This document shows, piece after piece, positions 1-6,370 of a stretch of DNA of 8,461 bases. A program made the translations under genes and the position numbers. Numbering within the stretch: position 1 is the first letter of the stretch; each line of letters opens with the position of its first letter. The stretch covers positions 1 to 8,461 of the forward strand of contig CANCSL010000045.1 in assembly GCA_947380835.1 (NCBI GenBank), given 5' to 3'. The DNA comes from Actinomycetota bacterium (GTDB lineage Bacteria; Actinomycetota; Actinomycetes; Nanopelagicales; Nanopelagicaceae). Under the pieces are notes generated by a model. The model was not told the origin of the DNA. It saw only the letters and a list, made by a program, of their open reading frames with translations, and did not search any database.

Positions 1-774
1 AGGTGAAATTTCACGTGAGAGTTCGTGACCGTGAAGCGGGTAGCCCATTTCCGTGCGCAATGTGTCCCGAGAACCCAGGCCGCACACTCTTCCGTCCTGC
101 GCAGCAATTTCTTTAACGAGAAGTTCCCAGAGTTCTAGGGCGCTAGACCACGAGGGAAGGAGCTCGTAACCGAACTCACCTGTGTATCCCGTTCGGCAAA
201 CAATTACTTTCCCTAAGTCGGCATGTCCAGGAATTTCAACTTCCGTGAATTGCATGTAATCCAGGTCAAGAGACAACCCCAAGGACTCCATAACTTTCGT
301 ACTCAATGGTCCTTGTACTGCAAAGACGCCATAGCCTTCATGCACGTTGACCACCGTGATTCCGGACGGTGCATTTTTATGAAGTACTGAAAATACATCA
401 GCACAATTTGCTGCATTAGGAATCAAAAAGAAGTCAGTATCCGACTTCTGATAAACAATTAAGTCATCGATCACTCCGCCCGATGCATCGCAGAGCAAGT
501 TGTATTGGGCGCTGCCGCTGGTGATTCTCAGCAGATCGTTCGTGATCATGGTGTTTAAGAATTCGAGCGCACCTTCGCCCTGGACCGAGATCTTGCCAAG
601 ATGCGAAACATCAAAAAGCCCGACACGTTCTCGCACTGCGGCATGTTCGGCTAAGACTCCACCAGAAAAACCATCAATGGCGCCCTTCGGATATTCAATG
701 GGCATGTCCCAGCCACCGAAATCGGCCAACTTTGCGCCTGCGTTGTGATGCCAATCAAATATCGGAGATTTCAT
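1..774 (-). CDS. gcvT: Glycine cleavage system T protein (aminomethyltransferase), 3' end cut by window edge
   Basis: This is the T protein of the glycine cleavage system. It takes the aminomethyl group from the lipoylated H protein and, with tetrahydrofolate, releases ammonia and 5,10-methylene-THF in the cytoplasm. The reading frame is open from ATG 774-772 to the left edge, giving 258 residues of a family that usually has about 360-370. Recognisable blocks are ADFGGWDMPIEY (residues 17-28), GLFDVSHLGK (52-61), GGVIDDLIVY (99-108, with the conserved Asp103/Asp104 pair in the catalytic Asp region), RTGYTGEFGYE, and GLGSRDTLRTEMGYPLHGHE near the edge. The last two blocks fit GcvT better than the related YgfZ. 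The start is well bounded because an in-frame TAA lies four codons upstream. There is no good Shine-Dalgarno, and a TAAGTT hexamer ends 6 nt before the ATG, so the message may be leaderless. Residues 30-39 appear slightly longer than in the homologues I remember. It is transcribed divergently from pepA. Confidence 0.95.
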   Translation of the reverse strand, partial: MKSPIFDWHHNAGAKLADFGGWDMPIEYPKGAIDGFSGGVLAEHAAVRERVGLFDVSHLGKISVQGEGALEFLNTMITNDLLRITSGSAQYNLLCDASGGVIDDLIVYQKSDTDFFLIPNAANCADVFSVLHKNAPSGITVVNVHEGYGVFAVQGPLSTKVMESLGLSLDLDYMQFTEVEIPGHADLGKVIVCRTGYTGEFGYELLPSWSSALELWELLVKEIAAQDGRVCGLGSRDTLRTEMGYPLHGHELSREISP

Positions 775-780
775 GTTCGT

Positions 781-786
781 AACTTA
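781..786 (-). promoter_or_regulatory. Putative -10 element for gcvT (leaderless arrangement)
   Basis: Read on the minus strand the hexamer is TAAGTT, matching the TANNNT form of actinobacterial -10 boxes. Exactly 6 nt (ACGAAC) separate it from the gcvT ATG, so a normal start distance puts transcription at or next to the A of the start codon. No convincing -35 is seen; its expected place lies inside the 5' end of pepA. Assigned from pattern and spacing only. Confidence 0.5.
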
Positions 787-791
787 TCGTC

Positions 792-797
792 TAATGT
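792..797 (+). promoter_or_regulatory. Putative -10 element for pepA (leaderless arrangement)
   Basis: TAATGT fits TANNNT and is followed by 6 nt (AGGAAA) and then the pepA ATG at 804. This is the same spacing as the gcvT box on the other strand. The AGGA next to the start is too close (about 2-3 nt) for a normal Shine-Dalgarno, which favours a leaderless transcript starting at or beside A804. No clear -35 is visible; it would fall within the first codons of gcvT. Confidence 0.5.
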
Positions 798-803
798 AGG
801 AAA

Positions 804-2321
804 ATGACTGCTCTCAAACTTGCATCTGCTTCCAGTTCCGGCCCGGTTGTTTTAGGTCTCTCCGCCAAAAATGGAAGATTGGCAATCCACCATGGCAATT
901 CGCTTGCGAAGAACGCCTTCCCTTCTAGCGACGAGAAAAGACAATTGCTTTCAATTCTGAAGGACCTTGGTGCCACCGGTGCTATAGATGAGGTAGTTAA
1001 AGTTCCTTTCCGCAAGCCTCGTCTGGTCATATTCACTGGTTTGGGCACGACCACAAATCAATTCGAACACGAACTTCTTCGTCGAGCTTCGGGAGCTGCA
1101 ACACGATCACTTCTTTCGATCGAGTCAGCGAACTATTTGCTTCCACATACATCGGTTGAAGAGCTTGCTGCAATCGCGGAAGGCGCGGCATTGGGCGGGT
1201 ATGTCTTTTCGGAATTTAGAAAAGATAGCAAGAAAGAAGCCCTGCCGGCCTTGACCAACGCGATCATCGTTTCTCAATTTTCCGGGTCGGGCGCAGCCAA
1301 GAGTGCGGTACGTCGTGCCGGAATCATCGGTCGACGAACCACTTTGGTCCGCGACCTCATTAACACTCCCCCAAGCCATTTAACGCCGAAGACCTTCTCC
1401 GAGCGAATGAAAAAAGAAGCGAGCGCCCTTGGGCTAAAGGTGGAGATCTTGAATGAGACCTCCCTTCGCCAAAAGGGATACGGGGGAATTTCTGCAGTGG
1501 GACAGGGATCGGCAAATCCTCCGCGCCTCTTGCGCGTTTCGTATTCGCCCGCCAAAGCTAAACAACGCATTGCCTTCGTCGGTAAGGGCATCACTTTTGA
1601 CACGGGTGGCTTGGCGCTGAAGCCGGCGGACGGCATGGAAGCCATGAAGAGCGATATGAGTGGCGCTGCCGCAGTCATTGCCGCCGTGATGGCGATTGCC
1701 GAGCTGAAATTGCCAATCGCTGTAGATGGCTGGGCGGCACTTGCCGAAAATATGGTCTCCTCTACTGCAACTCGACCTAGCGACATTATTTCTATGTACG
1801 GTGGCAAGACCGTCGAAGTTATCAATCCTGATGCCGAAGGTCGCCTCGTTCTCGGCGATGCCTTGGTTCGGGCTCAGGAGTTCGCAGCCCTGAATAAATC
1901 CGGAGCAAAATTCTTAGGCGTCGTTGATGTAGCCACCTTGACTGGCCACCAGGGAGTCGCACTCGGAACCCGCATGAGCGCTCTCATGACCAACAATCCA
2001 GAATTTCAAACCCTCTTCCTGCAGGCATCTGCTGAGAGCGGTGAGAGTTTCTGGCCCATGCCATTCCCCGAAGAACTGCGACCCACCTTTGACTCCCCTG
2101 TTGCCGATATCGCCAATATGGGCGATCGCATGGGGGGAATGTTGGTGGCCGGCATGTTCTTGCGGGAGTTCATCAAGCCCGAGAACCCTTGGTTGCACCT
2201 CGACATTGCCAGTCCGGCCTACAACAGCGGGTCTGCCTTTGGGTACACCCCAGTCGGGGGAACCGGCGTTTCGCTCCGAGCCCTGATTCGATTGGCCGAA
2301 TTGGCTCTGAGCCAGGGGTAA
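804..2321 (+). CDS. pepA: Leucyl aminopeptidase (M17 family cytosol aminopeptidase)
   Basis: This is a cytoplasmic metallo-aminopeptidase that removes N-terminal residues from peptides; M17 enzymes use two divalent metals and form hexamers. The 505-residue length is normal for the family. The N-terminal third (about 1-170) is the variable regulatory domain and the catalytic domain follows. Key residues are all present at a constant offset of -9 from E. coli PepA as I recall it. GKGITFDTGG supplies metal ligands Lys261 and Asp266, Lys273 is the active-site lysine, MKSDMSG supplies Asp284, and NPDAEGRL supplies Asp343, Glu345 and the active-site Arg347. The signature normally reads NTDAEGRL, so Thr is replaced by Pro here. 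C-terminal blocks WPMPFPEE and PWLHLDIASPAY are typical. The ATG at 804 is chosen for its position beside a -10-like box. pepA precedes lpdA by 81 bp and may be transcribed with it or separately. The link to lipoate enzymes is positional only. Confidence 0.96.
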   Translation: MTALKLASASSSGPVVLGLSAKNGRLAIHHGNSLAKNAFPSSDEKRQLLSILKDLGATGAIDEVVKVPFRKPRLVIFTGLGTTTNQFEHELLRRASGAATRSLLSIESANYLLPHTSVEELAAIAEGAALGGYVFSEFRKDSKKEALPALTNAIIVSQFSGSGAAKSAVRRAGIIGRRTTLVRDLINTPPSHLTPKTFSERMKKEASALGLKVEILNETSLRQKGYGGISAVGQGSANPPRLLRVSYSPAKAKQRIAFVGKGITFDTGGLALKPADGMEAMKSDMSGAAAVIAAVMAIAELKLPIAVDGWAALAENMVSSTATRPSDIISMYGGKTVEVINPDAEGRLVLGDALVRAQEFAALNKSGAKFLGVVDVATLTGHQGVALGTRMSALMTNNPEFQTLFLQASAESGESFWPMPFPEELRPTFDSPVADIANMGDRMGGMLVAGMFLREFIKPENPWLHLDIASPAYNSGSAFGYTPVGGTGVSLRALIRLAELALSQG

Positions 2322-2347
2322 CCCAGGCCACTTTGAGCGGGAAATCG

Positions 2348-2365
2348 CTGCCAGATTCGTGGCAG
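2348..2365. repeat. Short perfect inverted repeat in the pepA-lpdA gap
   Basis: CTGCCA (2348-2353) and TGGCAG (2360-2365) are perfect complements around a 6-nt GATTCG loop, about 30 bp past the pepA stop. No T-run follows, so a standard intrinsic terminator is unlikely. It could be an mRNA processing or attenuation hairpin, a regulator site, or chance. It is the only structure I see in this 81-bp gap, and I found no convincing lpdA promoter there. Confidence 0.35.
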
Positions 2366-2390
2366 GATTAGCGTCTGCCGTTTAATACTC

Positions 2391-2396
2391 GAAGGG
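2391..2396 (+). promoter_or_regulatory. Shine-Dalgarno that selects the lpdA GTG start
   Basis: GAAGGG lies 6 nt before the GTG at 2403, a normal spacing. It directly abuts the in-frame TTG at 2397, leaving no spacer for initiation there. This argues for GTG 2403 as the lpdA start. Confidence 0.6.
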
Positions 2397-2402
2397 TTGA
2401 CC

Positions 2403-3770
2403 GTGTCTGAATTTGATCTTCTTATCCTTGGTGGAGGAAGCGGCGGATACGCCTGCGCCCTTCGCGCCGCCCAATTAGGACTTTCTGTTGCCCTAGTCGA
2501 AGAAGACAAACTCGGAGGCACCTGCCTGCATCGTGGTTGCATCCCTACCAAGGCGCTCCTCCATGCTGGCGAAGTAGCAGACAGCGCTCGTCATGCTTCC
2601 GAATTCGGCGTCAACGCCTCTTTCATCTCCATGGACATGCTGGCTGTTAACGCCTACAAAGATGGCGTGATCTCCAAACTCCATAAAGGGCTGCAAGGTT
2701 TGGTTAAATCCCGCAACATCACCTACATCGAAGGTCATGGTCGCCTGGTTGGCAAAAATGCCATTGAAGTCAATGGCGTCCAATACACCGGGAAAAATAT
2801 TGTTCTTGCTACCGGCTCTTATGCCCGAACCCTTCCTGGCTTAGAGATCGATGGCGTTCAGATTATTACAAGCGATCACGCAACCAAATTGGAGAAAGTT
2901 CCTGCAACTGCCATCGTCCTCGGCGGCGGCGTAATTGGATGTGAGTTTGCCTCAGTCTGGAAGTCCTTTGGCTCCGATGTAACCATTATTGAAGCTCTAC
3001 CTCGCCTTGTTGCCCTAGAAGATGAATCTTCGAGCAAGCAACTCGAACGCGCCTTCCGCAAACGAGGTATCAAATTTGAAGTCGGAACTCGCTTTGCATC
3101 AGCCACCAAGGGCGCAGATGGAGTAACCGTTACTCTGGAGAATGGCGCCACATTCACCGCCGAAGTACTTCTCGTCTCTGTTGGCCGTGGGCCAGTCTCA
3201 GCGAACTTGGGATATGAAGAAGCCGGAGTCGCGATGGATCGCGGTTATGTGCTCGTCGACAACAAGTGCCGCACCAACGTTCCTGGAATTTGGGCCGTTG
3301 GCGATTTGATTCCAACTCTGCAATTAGCCCACGTTGGGTTTGGCGAGGGAATCTTGGTTGCTGAAGAAATCGCAGGGCTCAATCCGCGTCCAATCAATTA
3401 CGACGGTGTTCCTCGCGTTACCTACTCGGAACCAGAAGTTGCATCTGTTGGTTTGACGACCGCAGTTGCAAAGGAACGCGGCTACGACGTTGTCGAACTC
3501 ACCTACGATCTTGCTGGTAACGGCAAGGCAAATATCCTCAAAACTGCTGGATCTATCAAACTTGTTGCAGAAAAGAACGGCCCCGTCCTAGGAATCCACA
3601 TGGTCGGCGCTCGCGTCGGTGAACTCTTGGCCGAAGCCCAATTGATCTATAACTGGGAGGCAGAAGCCGACGACGTCGCTCCTCTCATTCATGCGCACCC
3701 CACAATGTCAGAAGCTATGGGCGAAGCGCATATGGCACTTGCAGGCAAACCACTTCACGCACACGGGTAA
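2403..3770 (+). CDS. lpdA: Dihydrolipoyl dehydrogenase (E3)
   Basis: This flavoprotein re-oxidises dihydrolipoyl groups and passes electrons to NAD+. It serves 2-oxoacid dehydrogenase complexes and commonly also the glycine cleavage system. From GTG 2403 the protein has 455 residues, the usual length. In order it shows an FAD-binding GGGSGGY near residues 10-16, the redox disulfide in GGTCLHRGCIPTK (Cys41 and Cys46), an FAD/NAD region with LATGSYARTLPG, the NAD-binding GGGVIGCEFASVW, the second FAD contact WAVGDLIPT, and the C-terminal interface motif HAHPTMSEA with the His432-Glu437 dyad. These identify Lpd rather than glutathione or mercuric reductase. A TTG six bases upstream is in frame but has no ribosome-site spacing. 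The gene lies 14 bp before sucB, so E2 and E3 are probably co-transcribed. No missing residue or frame break is seen. Confidence 0.97.
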   Translation: MSEFDLLILGGGSGGYACALRAAQLGLSVALVEEDKLGGTCLHRGCIPTKALLHAGEVADSARHASEFGVNASFISMDMLAVNAYKDGVISKLHKGLQGLVKSRNITYIEGHGRLVGKNAIEVNGVQYTGKNIVLATGSYARTLPGLEIDGVQIITSDHATKLEKVPATAIVLGGGVIGCEFASVWKSFGSDVTIIEALPRLVALEDESSSKQLERAFRKRGIKFEVGTRFASATKGADGVTVTLENGATFTAEVLLVSVGRGPVSANLGYEEAGVAMDRGYVLVDNKCRTNVPGIWAVGDLIPTLQLAHVGFGEGILVAEEIAGLNPRPINYDGVPRVTYSEPEVASVGLTTAVAKERGYDVVELTYDLAGNGKANILKTAGSIKLVAEKNGPVLGIHMVGARVGELLAEAQLIYNWEAEADDVAPLIHAHPTMSEAMGEAHMALAGKPLHAHG

Positions 3771-3784
3771 TTGGAGAATAATCA

Positions 3785-5479
3785 ATGACTTTTTCAGTAA
3801 CGATGCCTGCGCTCGGAGAGAGCGTCACCGAAGGAACCGTAACTCGTTGGCTCAAGGCCGAAGGTGACCAGGTTGCGATTGACGAACCACTTCTCGAAGT
3901 ATCCACCGACAAGGTTGATACCGAGATTCCTTCTCCCGTAGCCGGAACCGTGAAGAAGATCGTTGTTCAGGTAGATGAGACTGTCGCCGTTGGTGCAGAA
4001 CTAGTTGTTATTGAAGATGGCCTCTCCAGTCCAGTTATTGCTCCGCCAGTTGCCCCCGCTGCCCCAGTTGTAGAGACCCCCGCACCGGCTGTTGCTGCGC
4101 CGGTTGTTTCAGAACCCGAAGTTGTTGTTGCGCCAGTTGTTGCTGCGCCAGTAGCCACAAGTGCCGGCACCATCGTCACCATGCCAGCTCTGGGTGAATC
4201 CGTTACCGAAGGCACAGTCACTCGCTGGTTGAAGAACGTAGGAGATTCAGTCACAGCCGATGAAGCGCTTTTGGAAGTATCTACCGACAAAGTTGATACC
4301 GAGATTCCTTCTCCTGTCAGCGGAACAATTCTTTCCATCGAAGTACCTGTTGATGCAACCGTCCCGGTAGGTGCGCGACTTGCGACAATTGGCATAGCCG
4401 GTGCCGCTGTTCCATCTGCCGCGCCTGCCGCGCCTGTTGCTCCTGTAGCTCCTGTAGTTGCAACTCCGATTGCACCAGTTGCACCTGTAGTTGTCGCACC
4501 AGCACCTGTGGCATCTGTGGTTGCAGCACCAGCACCTGTGGCACCTGTGGTTGCAGCACCTGTCATCGCAGATGAGAGCTACGTGACTCCTATTGTGCGC
4601 AAGCTTGCCTCCGAACAAGGCGTCAACCTTGCCTCTGTTGTCGGAAGTGGCATTGGCGGCCGCATCCGTAAGGAAGATGTGCTCGCTGCAGCCAAGCCGG
4701 TCGCACCAATCGCGCCTAGCGCCTCTGCTCCATCGGTTGCTAAGCCGGTTGCAGTTTCACCACTGCGTGGAACTACGGTGCCGATGACTCGTTTGCGAAA
4801 GGTTATTGCTGCACGGATGGTTGAATCGCTTCAAACTAGTGCGCAACTAACTACCGTCGTCGAAGTTGATGTCACGAAGATTTCACGTTTGCGCGATCGC
4901 GCCAAGGCTGGTTTTGAAGCTCGCGAAGGCGTCAAGCTCACCTTCTTGCCGTTCTTCTCCGTTGCAGTCTGTGAGGCGCTCAAGCAGCACCCAGTCCTCA
5001 ACTCATCCATCGATGGTGACAATGTGATTTATCACGGCGCCGAACATCTAGGTGTCGCCGTTGACACAGAACGCGGATTGTTGGTACCAGTCATTCGTGA
5101 TGCCGGAGATCTCAATATCGGGGCGGTCGCAAGAAAGATTTCTGATGTTGCAGCTCGTACGCGCGACAACAAAATCACTCCCGATGAACTTGGTGGTGGC
5201 ACGTTCACGCTCACCAATACCGGAAGCCGTGGCGCACTCTTTGATACCCCGATTATCAATCAACCCCAGGTAGCGATCTTGGGTCTTGGAGCGGTCGTCA
5301 AGCGTCCCGTTGTCATGAAGGGCGAAGACGGTGGCGAGACCATTGCCATTCGTTCCATGGTTTATTTGGCGCTTTCCTACGATCACCGCATAGTCGATGG
5401 CGCAGATGCCGCTCGCTTCTTGGTCACTTTGAAAACCCGACTAGAAGAAGGTCGCTTCGAATCCGACCTTGGGTTGTAG
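3785..5479 (+). CDS. sucB: Dihydrolipoamide acyltransferase E2 with two lipoyl domains (actinobacterial SucB/DlaT type)
   Basis: This is the E2 core of a 2-oxoacid dehydrogenase complex, which moves acyl groups from E1 to CoA on lipoyl arms. The 564 residues comprise lipoyl domain 1 (about 1-79, lipoyl-Lys43 in STDKVDTE), an Ala/Pro/Val linker, lipoyl domain 2 (about 129-207, Lys169 in the same motif), a long Ala/Pro/Val linker, the peripheral subunit-binding domain (about 266-303, from YVTPIVRKLA to GRIRKEDVLAAA), a third linker, and the catalytic acyltransferase domain (about 329-564) with active-site His534 and Asp538 in YDHRIVDGADAARF. GGAG at 3773-3776 sits 8 nt before the ATG. Annotation usually calls this type sucB (2-oxoglutarate E2), but the Mycobacterium homologue DlaT works in pyruvate dehydrogenase. 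Substrate cannot be read from this sequence and no E1 gene lies in the window. The stop is 3 bp before the epimerase start. Confidence 0.95.
   Translation: MTFSVTMPALGESVTEGTVTRWLKAEGDQVAIDEPLLEVSTDKVDTEIPSPVAGTVKKIVVQVDETVAVGAELVVIEDGLSSPVIAPPVAPAAPVVETPAPAVAAPVVSEPEVVVAPVVAAPVATSAGTIVTMPALGESVTEGTVTRWLKNVGDSVTADEALLEVSTDKVDTEIPSPVSGTILSIEVPVDATVPVGARLATIGIAGAAVPSAAPAAPVAPVAPVVATPIAPVAPVVVAPAPVASVVAAPAPVAPVVAAPVIADESYVTPIVRKLASEQGVNLASVVGSGIGGRIRKEDVLAAAKPVAPIAPSASAPSVAKPVAVSPLRGTTVPMTRLRKVIAARMVESLQTSAQLTTVVEVDVTKISRLRDRAKAGFEAREGVKLTFLPFFSVAVCEALKQHPVLNSSIDGDNVIYHGAEHLGVAVDTERGLLVPVIRDAGDLNIGAVARKISDVAARTRDNKITPDELGGGTFTLTNTGSRGALFDTPIINQPQVAILGLGAVVKRPVVMKGEDGGETIAIRSMVYLALSYDHRIVDGADAARFLVTLKTRLEEGRFESDLGL
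4501..4560 (+). repeat. 30-bp tandem repeat in the E2 interdomain linker
   Basis: Two adjacent 30-bp units (4501-4530 and 4531-4560) differ at one base (T4514 versus C4544). They encode consecutive decapeptides, APVASVVAAP and APVAPVVAAP, in the flexible arm between lipoyl domain 2 and the subunit-binding domain. Looser copies of the same GCACC/GCT-CCTGTAG theme extend upstream to about 4430. The unit is a multiple of three, so copy-number change would alter arm length without shifting the frame. Confidence 0.85.
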
Positions 5480-5482
5480 TCG

Positions 5483-6370
5483 GTGACGCCTCCACAACGC
5501 ATCGCAATTTCTGGTGCATCTGGTCTCATTGGAACGGCCCTGGTTGGTCACCTTCGAAGCGAAGGACATACTGTCCAACGCTTCGTTCGCCGAGAAGCTA
5601 AATCACCGGACGAGATCTCTTGGGATCCCATTGCTGGCACCGTCGATCTCCATGCTCTTGAAGGTGTGAATGCCGTTATTCACTTAGCTGGCGCCGGAGT
5701 TGGCGATAAACGGTGGACACCTAAGTACAAGGCCACCATTTTGAATTCACGCTTGTTAGGTACCACGGCGATCGCACATGCAGTGGCAACCGTTCAGCCC
5801 GATGTCTTCATCTCTGCCAGCGCAGTGGGTTGGTACGGCGAATCCGGAAATCGCGCCGTTGTCGAAAGCGATCGTGCCGGTGATGATTTCTTGGCAACTG
5901 TGTGTCGAGAGTGGGAAAGCGCCGCGGACTTGGCTGGCGATGTTCGCACCGTAAAAATCCGTACCGGTCTAGTTCTCGACCCTACGGGCGGAGCTCTCGG
6001 AAAACTTATTCCACTTTTTCGTCTAGGTCTTGGTGGGCGTTTAGGGTCTGGCCAACAATGGTGGTCATGGATCACGTTGCACGATGAAATTCGCGCGATC
6101 TGCCATCTTTTGGAATCAAAGATCTCGGGACCAGTAAATCTGACATCTCCAAACCCGGTCACGAATCAAGAGTTCACAGCCGCACTTGCACGCGCTCTTC
6201 ATCGTCCTGCAGTTTTCCCCGTCCCTGCCTTTGCGTTACGAATCGCTATGGGTGGATTTTCCAGCGAGGTGTTAGGTTCAAAGAAAGTAATTCCACAACA
6301 ATTGCAAGAGGATGGATTTACCTTTGATTACCCGCACGTCATTAATGCTTTAGCTGAGTTGATCGAATAA
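5483..6370 (+). CDS. TIGR01777-type atypical SDR / NAD-dependent epimerase-like protein (YfcH family)
   Basis: This 295-residue protein belongs to the TIGR01777 family of atypical short-chain dehydrogenases (E. coli YfcH relatives), whose substrate is unknown to me. The N-terminus has the nucleotide-binding GASGLIG (residues 11-17). Family blocks follow: VIHLAGAGVGDKRWTPKYK, SASAVGWYG (Tyr118) and DDFLATVCREWE. The last ~50 residues form a DUF1731-like tail (PAVFPVPAFALRIAMGG, then VIPQQLQEDGFTFDYP). The start is GTG 5483, three bases after the sucB stop. No good Shine-Dalgarno is seen, so expression probably depends on translational coupling to sucB. In other actinobacteria, as I recall, this gene sits between the E2 gene and lipB-lipA, which hints at a role near lipoate metabolism, but that is only association. 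Its 3' end overlaps the convergent oxidoreductase gene by 29 bp. Confidence 0.9.
   Translation: MTPPQRIAISGASGLIGTALVGHLRSEGHTVQRFVRREAKSPDEISWDPIAGTVDLHALEGVNAVIHLAGAGVGDKRWTPKYKATILNSRLLGTTAIAHAVATVQPDVFISASAVGWYGESGNRAVVESDRAGDDFLATVCREWESAADLAGDVRTVKIRTGLVLDPTGGALGKLIPLFRLGLGGRLGSGQQWWSWITLHDEIRAICHLLESKISGPVNLTSPNPVTNQEFTAALARALHRPAVFPVPAFALRIAMGGFSSEVLGSKKVIPQQLQEDGFTFDYPHVINALAELIE

Noticed and set aside
500..748. Plus-strand open frame of 82 codons opposite gcvT
   Set aside because: It is antisense to strongly conserved GcvT blocks and has no motif or ribosome site of its own.
1274..1825. Minus-strand open frame of 183 codons opposite pepA
   Set aside because: It lies wholly within the clear M17 catalytic domain gene and shows no family motifs; it is a shadow frame.
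2348..2365. Intrinsic terminator for pepA
   Set aside because: The stem is perfect, but GATTAGCG follows it and no T-tract is present; kept only as an inverted repeat.
2397..2402. TTG start for lpdA two codons upstream of the chosen GTG
   Set aside because: The GAAGGG ribosome site directly abuts this TTG, leaving no spacer, while GTG 2403 has normal 6-nt spacing. The difference is only two residues.
4430..4562. CRISPR-like or mobile-element repeat
   Set aside because: The units are directly adjacent with no spacers, stay in the sucB frame and encode a known type of E2 linker.
3967..4566. Long minus-strand open frame (199 codons), Thr/Gly/Ala-rich, opposite sucB
   Set aside because: It mirrors the Ala/Pro/Val linkers and lipoyl-domain codons of sucB. 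Its low-complexity composition follows from the repeated plus-strand codons, and it has no recognisable domain.
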